From Photobacterium rosenbergii (GTDB lineage Bacteria > Pseudomonadota > Gammaproteobacteria > Enterobacterales > Vibrionaceae): a stretch of 64,000 bases of DNA. Position 1 is the stretch's first letter. The number at the start of each line of letters is the position of its first letter. Below the pieces are notes generated by a model that was not told the origin of the DNA, made no database searches, and worked only from the letters and a program-made list of their open reading frames with translations. This document shows positions 63,340-64,000 of this stretch, one piece after another. A program made the position numbers and the translations under genes. The DNA is taken from the NCBI RefSeq assembly GCF_003026455.1, contig NZ_PYMB01000001.1:496001-560000 (forward strand), read 5' to 3'.

Positions 63340-64000
63340 TTAGAGTCGCCAGAATAGCTCTAATGAACCGTTGGAGTTTGAACGATGCTTGGCTTCTTTA
63401 AATTCTGCAGTATTCGTTGCAAAGCTTAGGCTAACACCCCATTTAGGTTGATAATAGATCCCACCAATGACAGCTGTTGCTTGCCAATGCTCAACTTTGG
63501 TATCAGGGACTTCACTCGGGCGGTCACCTTCGATGGTTATATCATTGAAACGGTATCGGCCTTCAATGCCTGTGAACAGAAAGTACCCTGATGAACTGGA
63601 GGATAGCACGCCGATATCAACGAAATTACCTGGAGAAAAGCCGGTAGTACCAAAGTTGCCTGCCAAATCTTTACCCCAACGGGCTACACCACCCACTGCT
63701 AATTCACTTTGATAATTACCTACGTTTATTCTGCCAACACCACTTAAATCATAATCATCAAGCCAATAAGCCTGCTTACGGGTAAGTAGACGATGGCCTT
63801 GATAGCCCAAGTTAAAAACTAGCGAATTTTCAATTTGGTAATCCCAGCCCATTGGTTCATCGGAACCAACAATGTCATGAATGAATTTTTGCCCTTGTTC
63901 GGCAAATGAATTGGGCCCAACAACACCCAGCATCAGGCTAAACTTATCGACAAAAGTAGGGGTGTATTGATAAGCACTGGTTTCTAAAAATAACAAGCCA
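63340..64000 (-). CDS. LpxR-like lipid A deacylase (DUF2219), 5' end beyond the window
   Basis: The visible 220 residues are the C-terminal two thirds of an outer-membrane beta-barrel of the LpxR/DUF2219 family, with LMLGVVGPNSFAEQGQKFIHDIVGSDEPMGWDYQI (partial) and GVSLSFATNTAEFKEAKHRSNSNGSLELFWRL at the end, whose final Leu follows a Trp-Arg as in barrel termini. The family removes the 3'-acyloxyacyl chain from lipid A. The frame is open to base 64000, so the N-terminal part with further catalytic residues lies outside. Family call firm, activity inferred. Confidence 0.82.
   Translation of the reverse strand, partial: GLLFLETSAYQYTPTFVDKFSLMLGVVGPNSFAEQGQKFIHDIVGSDEPMGWDYQIENSLVFNLGYQGHRLLTRKQAYWLDDYDLSGVGRINVGNYQSELAVGGVARWGKDLAGNFGTTGFSPGNFVDIGVLSSSSSGYFLFTGIEGRYRFNDITIEGDRPSEVPDTKVEHWQATAVIGGIYYQPKWGVSLSFATNTAEFKEAKHRSNSNGSLELFWRL

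Noticed and set aside
1..64000. tRNA, rRNA, prophage or integron features
   Set aside because: No cloverleaf with CCA-type end, no ribosomal RNA stretch, no integrase or phage structural genes were noticed in any region.

Overview
The window looks like a chromosomal segment of a marine gammaproteobacterium of the family Vibrionaceae (Vibrio or Photobacterium type; the genus cannot be fixed from this stretch alone). Pointers are the DUF2860 outer-membrane protein, trypsin-like proteases with GlyGly-CTERM tails, a VexIJK-like RND pump with two adaptors, a VexAB/VmeAB-like pump, the LiuR-type branched-chain amino acid regulon, and moderate GC with AT-rich intergenic DNA. No rRNA, tRNA, CRISPR array, prophage or complete insertion sequence was seen.

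Layout. 0-6.7 kb: DUF2860 outer-membrane protein followed by an RND efflux operon with two adaptor lipoproteins and a pump. 7.2-13.4 kb: a sugar ABC uptake operon (binding protein, double ATPase, two permeases) ending in an FGGY pentulose-type kinase, followed by a small unknown gene and a cupin-only AraC remnant. 14.2-15.6 kb: a lipoprotein with Pro/Asp/Ile-rich repeats. 16.0-22.6 kb: a nine-gene iron/metal operon (PepSY-TM, DUF2271, DUF4198, small periplasmic protein, DUF6162, binding protein, ATPase, permease, second degenerate binding protein). Its order resembles the Pseudomonas fpvGHJKCDEF cluster that releases iron from ferri-pyoverdine. A heptanucleotide repeat array follows. 24.5-37.2 kb: divergent operons for branched-chain amino acid catabolism around a MerR-family LiuR-like regulator. 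Leucine genes run leftward (liuA, liuB, liuC, liuE, with liuD absent). Valine/isoleucine genes run rightward (thiolase, mmsA, acyl-CoA dehydrogenase, two crotonase-fold enzymes, mmsB, SDR). The bkd branched-chain 2-oxoacid dehydrogenase genes that feed both arms lie at 45.5-48.7 kb.

The rest is mostly housekeeping: Nudix hydrolase, a GGDEF protein with a broken active-site motif, an alpha/beta hydrolase lipoprotein, galE, an Asp/Glu racemase-family protein, a YjdF-like membrane protein, a SrmB-like RNA helicase with a TTG start, thioredoxin 2, a CDF cation transporter, nagZ, a DUF1097 membrane protein, and a CysG-type siroheme enzyme with a decayed methyltransferase half. 55-59.4 kb holds an AcrAB-type pump. 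59.5-62.1 kb holds two paralogous secreted trypsin-like proteases sharing an upstream 19-bp motif. The window ends in a DUF5718 gene and a partial LpxR-like lipid A deacylase.

Most interesting points: an Fpv-like iron operon in a lineage not known for pyoverdine, with a second binding protein that has lost its metal-ligand histidine and secreted partners whose mature ends are predicted to start with histidine; a liu operon that has cleanly lost the biotin-carboxylase subunit; a GNGEF protein that keeps an RxxD site; and a leader hairpin that would bury the ribosome binding site of the DUF1097 gene.
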